From contig NZ_JACHZB010000001.1 in assembly GCF_014193255.1 (NCBI RefSeq), forward strand, positions 186,001 through 250,000: DNA of 64,000 bases, in the 5' to 3' direction. Position numbers and translations under genes: made by a program. Below are positions 60,931-64,000 of the stretch, in pieces. The stretch is from Rhizobium sp. BK196. Its GTDB lineage: Bacteria > Pseudomonadota > Alphaproteobacteria > Rhizobiales > Rhizobiaceae. Within the stretch, counting starts at the first letter, position 1. Each line of letters begins with the position of its first letter. A model generated the notes under the pieces. It did not search any database. It saw nothing but the letters and a program-made list of their open reading frames with translations, and had not been told where the DNA came from.

Positions 60931-62409
60931 TCAGTTCGGTTCGCGGATCGCGTCATCCAGCCCGCGCAAGAGCGGATAGAGGAAATACGAGATCACCGTG
61001 CGCTGGCCGACCTTGATTTCGGTCGATACGGTCATGCCCGGCAGCAGCCTTACCGGCACGTCCGAGGCGTTCAGCCTTGTATCCGCAAGCAGGATGCGAG
61101 CCTTGAAGAAGGGTGCGGCCGGCTGGCTGGGCGTGGTGGTTTGTTCCGGCTGCTGGCCGGTCATGAACGTGTCCTGGCTGATCGTGCGGACCTCGCCAGA
61201 TGCAGTGCCGTATTTCTGGAAGGGATAGGCGTCGAGCTTGATGCGGGCTTGCCTGCCGACGGCGATGCGACCGATGTCGCGGGTGTTGATCGAGACTTCG
61301 GCTTCGAGCGGCACGTTGATCGGCACCAGCGTCACGATCGGTTCGGCCTCGCGCACGACGGAGCCGACCGAGCGCTGGGCGAGATCGAGCACGACGGCAT
61401 CGGCGGGGGCCGTCAGCGCCACCATGTTGCGGCGCAGCTCCATCTTCTTCAGTTCTTCGCCGGCCATGTCGCGCTGGCCGCGCAGGTCCACCAGCTGCTC
61501 CATGGCGGCACGGCGGAAATCCTCGATGAAGGCCTGGCGGTCGGCGCGCAGTTTCGCATAGGCGTGGGCCGCTTCGTCCGCCTTGCCGCGCACGGCGGTA
61601 ATATCGGCCTCGACATCGAGGCGGGCGTCGCGCGAGCCGAGCATGGTCAAGAGCGAGCCGCTTTCCTTGTCATAGAGCTTCTTTCGCGTCGCCTCGATCT
61701 GCGAAAGGTTGTCGCGCCGGTCGTTCAGCACGGCCTCCTGATTGCGGTTTGCCGCAAGCACCGAGGATTGGCCGGCGATCTGCTGTTCGAAATTCTGCAT
61801 CTGCGCCATGTAGAAGGCGCGCCGCTGGCCGAAGAGCTGCAGCTGCAGCTGCTCGTCCTGCGTGTTGCCGGCGATCTTCGAATAATCCTCGCCGGTCAGC
61901 TCCGCCTCCAGCCGTTTTACCTGGGCGTCGAGAGCGGAAAACTTCGCCTTCAGCTGGCCGACATCGGCCTGGCTGAAGGTCGCGTCGAGGGTGGCCAGCG
62001 TCTGGCCGGCATGCACCAGCTCGCCGGCCTTCACGTCGATCGTGCGGATGATCGAGGTTTCGAGCGGCTGGACGACGATGGTCGGCTGGGTGGTGACGAG
62101 CTTGCCGGGCGCAATCACCACCTCGTCGATGGAGGAGACGGAGGCCCAGGTGATCGCCGCGCCAAGTAACGCCGTGACGCAATAGAGGGTCATGCGCGCG
62201 ACACGCGGCGGCGCGCGTTCCTCGAGCTCGACCGCGTCGGACTGGAACTCGGCGATAACAGGCGGCAGCGGCGGGCGGGCGATGAGCGCATTGCCTCTAT
62301 CCTGGCCTCTATCCTGGCCTCTGTCCTGACCCCTGGCCTGACCCTTATCCTGGTCCTTGTCCGAGGGAACCGGCAAATTGTCGTCTGATTTTCTGACATG
62401 CGCGTTCAT
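60931..62409 (-). CDS. Type I secretion periplasmic adaptor (HlyD family)
   Basis: A 492-residue HlyD-like protein. A charged N-terminus with 12-bp repeats (GQDRG units) precedes one membrane segment (TLYCVTALLGAAITWAS), a biotinyl-lipoyl-like part (VIAPGKLVTTQPTIVVQPLE), a long coiled coil (about 150-340) and the C-terminal domain with ARIKLDAYPFQKYGTASGEV. It spans the periplasm to connect the ABC transporter with an outer-membrane channel. Its start overlaps the transporter stop (ATGA). Confidence 0.93.
   Translation of the reverse strand: MNAHVRKSDDNLPVPSDKDQDKGQARGQDRGQDRGQDRGNALIARPPLPPVIAEFQSDAVELEERAPPRVARMTLYCVTALLGAAITWASVSSIDEVVIAPGKLVTTQPTIVVQPLETSIIRTIDVKAGELVHAGQTLATLDATFSQADVGQLKAKFSALDAQVKRLEAELTGEDYSKIAGNTQDEQLQLQLFGQRRAFYMAQMQNFEQQIAGQSSVLAANRNQEAVLNDRRDNLSQIEATRKKLYDKESGSLLTMLGSRDARLDVEADITAVRGKADEAAHAYAKLRADRQAFIEDFRRAAMEQLVDLRGQRDMAGEELKKMELRRNMVALTAPADAVVLDLAQRSVGSVVREAEPIVTLVPINVPLEAEVSINTRDIGRIAVGRQARIKLDAYPFQKYGTASGEVRTISQDTFMTGQQPEQTTTPSQPAAPFFKARILLADTRLNASDVPVRLLPGMTVSTEIKVGQRTVISYFLYPLLRGLDDAIREPN
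62294..62365. repeat. 12-bp tandem repeats at adaptor N-terminus
   Basis: Six imperfect 12-base units from 62294 to 62365, for example CCTCTATCCTGG twice in a row. They encode the GQDRG-type cytoplasmic linker and can change its length without changing frame. Confidence 0.8.
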
Positions 62410-64000
62410 GCGACCTGCCTCATCTGCTGTGCCCACAGGTGGCGGTAAGTCATGCAGCGCGACACGAGCTGATCGTGCCGGCCGATATCGGCGACCTTGC
62501 CGCGATCGATGACGAGAATGGCATCGGCATCGACGAGCGTCGAAAGCCGGTGCGAGACGATGACGACCGTGCGCCCGGCGGCGATGCGGCTGAGATTGTC
62601 GCGGATGATCGCCTCGCTGTCAGGGTCGAGCGCGCTCGTCGCCTCATCGAAGATCAAGAGCTTCGGGTCGGTGATCAGCGCTCGCGCGATGGCCAGCCTC
62701 TGCTTCTGGCCGCCGGAAAGGTTGGCGGCATTTTCTTCCAGCATCGTGTCGAAGCCGCGCGGCAGGCGCTCGATGAACTCTTCCGCACCGGCGATGCGGG
62801 CGACCTGCATGATCTCCTCGATGCTGGCATCGGGCTTGGCGGCGGCGATATTGTCGCGCACCGTGCCTCGAAATAGGAAATTGTCCTGCAGCACGACGCC
62901 GATGCTGGTTCGAAGATGCACGAGGTCGATCTCGCGGCTGTCATAGCCGTCCATGCGCACCAGCCCCTCCTGGCTCTGGTAGAGCCCCTGGATGAGCCGG
63001 GTAATGGTCGTCTTGCCCGAGCCGCTCTTGCCGACCACGCCGAAGACCGAGCCGGCCGGAATGGCGAAGGAGACGTTGTCGAGCGCCGGTGCGGCATCCG
63101 GCGCATAACGGAACGAGACCCTGTCGAATTCGATGCGGCCATGCAGGTGCGGGCGCACCCCTCGTCCGCGGCCCGCCTGTTCCGGCCGCTGGTTCATGAT
63201 CTCGCCGAGCATGCGCACCGAAAGCGCCACTTCCTGATATTCATGGACCATGGTGACGATCTGCACCAGCGGTCCCGAGACGCGGCCGGCGAGCATGTTG
63301 AAGGCGACGAGCGCGCCGATCGTCATGGCGCCCGAGAATACGTCCAGCGCGCCGAGGCCGATGATCGCGACACTCATCAGCTTTTCCAGAAGCCCGGTCA
63401 TCGACTGGGCGAAGGTCGAGATCTTCTCGACACGGAAGCGCACGGAGATCGACTGGGCCGAATAATCGTCCCACACCTTGCGCTGGCGCGGCTCCAGCGC
63501 CAGCGATTTGACGGTGCGCATGCCATGCACCGTTTCCACCAGCAAGGCCTGCCGGTCGCCCTCCGCCTGATAGAGCGCCTTCAGGCGGCGCTGGAACGGG
63601 CCGACGAGCAGCATCACCACGAGGCCGACGAGCGCTGCGAAACCGAGCACGACGAGCGTCAGCTTGACGCTGTAGAGAAGCAGGATCGGCACGAAGACGA
63701 AGAGCGACACGCCGTCGAGAAGTGTGAGGAACAGCCGGCCGGTCAGGAATTCGCGGATGCGCCCGGTCTGCTGCATATGCTTGACGAGAACGCCGGCCGA
63801 GGCCTGTTCGAAGAGCGCGATCGGCAGGTTGAGCAGATGGCCGAAGGTACGGGTCGCAACCCGGATGTCGATCCTGTTCGTGGCATAGAGCAGCAGGTAG
63901 CGGCGCAGGAAGCTGAAGGTCGCGTCGAAGATCAGCGCGATCCCGATACCGATGGTCAGCACCGTCAGCGTCGCATAGCTCTGGTGCACCAGCACCTTGT
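62406..64000 (-). CDS. Type I secretion ABC permease/ATPase, N-terminus cut
   Basis: The gene continues past the right edge. The visible 530 residues include a six-helix-type membrane domain (FDATFSFLRRYLLLYA, LFVFVPILLLYSVKLTLVVL) and an ABC ATPase with Walker A GKSGSGKTT, signature LSGGQKQR, Walker B LLIFDEATSALD and H-loop VIVSHRLSTL. It powers secretion of a protein, probably an RTX-type or other cargo that is not within the window. Confidence 0.94.
   Translation of the reverse strand, partial: KVLVHQSYATLTVLTIGIGIALIFDATFSFLRRYLLLYATNRIDIRVATRTFGHLLNLPIALFEQASAGVLVKHMQQTGRIREFLTGRLFLTLLDGVSLFVFVPILLLYSVKLTLVVLGFAALVGLVVMLLVGPFQRRLKALYQAEGDRQALLVETVHGMRTVKSLALEPRQRKVWDDYSAQSISVRFRVEKISTFAQSMTGLLEKLMSVAIIGLGALDVFSGAMTIGALVAFNMLAGRVSGPLVQIVTMVHEYQEVALSVRMLGEIMNQRPEQAGRGRGVRPHLHGRIEFDRVSFRYAPDAAPALDNVSFAIPAGSVFGVVGKSGSGKTTITRLIQGLYQSQEGLVRMDGYDSREIDLVHLRTSIGVVLQDNFLFRGTVRDNIAAAKPDASIEEIMQVARIAGAEEFIERLPRGFDTMLEENAANLSGGQKQRLAIARALITDPKLLIFDEATSALDPDSEAIIRDNLSRIAAGRTVVIVSHRLSTLVDADAILVIDRGKVADIGRHDQLVSRCMTYRHLWAQQMRQVA

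Noticed and set aside
60730..62169. Plus-strand frame of 479 codons
   Set aside because: Antisense to the HlyD-like adaptor gene, which shows the family pattern and overlaps its transporter partner.

Overview
The window looks like chromosomal or large-plasmid DNA of an alphaproteobacterium in the Rhizobiales, most likely Rhizobium or a close relative. The reasons are a GC-rich base composition, a napEFDABC operon, a BA14K-family protein, DUF982 and DUF6494 proteins, a bS21/CspA neighbourhood, and intergenic mosaic elements of the type common in rhizobia. No insertion sequence, CRISPR array or rRNA was found. Both ends cut genes: an MBL-fold hydrolase on the left and a type I secretion ABC transporter on the right.

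Layout. 0-3.2 kb: MBL hydrolase, tautomerase, PRC-barrel protein, cupin and alpha/beta hydrolase. 3.3-8.4 kb: periplasmic nitrate reductase operon napEFDABC on the minus strand, with an FNR/FixK-type dyad upstream. 8.4-33.2 kb: a long accessory stretch made of regulators (HxlR, LysR, AraC, WYL, winged-helix/TPR) placed next to or divergent from small redox or detoxification enzymes (SDR, GST, NmrA, RidA, isochorismatase, GFA, cupin). It is interrupted at 25-27.2 kb by a small foreign-looking segment with a degenerate tRNA, strong hairpins and unknown genes. 33.2-46.5 kb: housekeeping and hypothetical genes (DUF6494, BA14K, methyltransferase, bS21, CspA, GNAT, phosphodiester glycosidase, cysteine hydrolase, MFS transporter) ending in a 950-residue winged-helix ATPase regulator. 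46.8-49.8 kb: an operon of HbpS-like protein, Zn alcohol dehydrogenase and aldehyde dehydrogenase, divergent from that regulator. 50-55.8 kb: epoxide-hydrolase-like protein, TspO, fasciclin protein, XRE-cupin regulator, zinc-ribbon-like proteins, SRAP protease and DUF982. 56.2-60.5 kb: a two-gene OLD-nuclease plus UvrD-helicase module, a Gabija-like (GajA/GajB) anti-phage system. 60.9-64 kb: type I secretion adaptor and ABC transporter.

How the parts fit. The nap genes encode a complete membrane-to-periplasm electron route from quinol through NapC and NapB to NapA. The regulator-enzyme pairs suggest a repertoire for sensing and reducing electrophiles, quinones or xenobiotics. The alcohol/aldehyde dehydrogenase operon would oxidise an alcohol to an acid. 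The Gabija-like module lies between a decayed hydrolase fragment and a double-hairpin repeat, as expected for an inserted defence cassette.

Decay is visible in four places: a frameshifted CbrC-family gene, a frameshifted glutathione S-transferase, a transglutaminase-like remnant and a chloroperoxidase-like C-terminal remnant. All family calls come from reading motifs by eye; no database search was possible.
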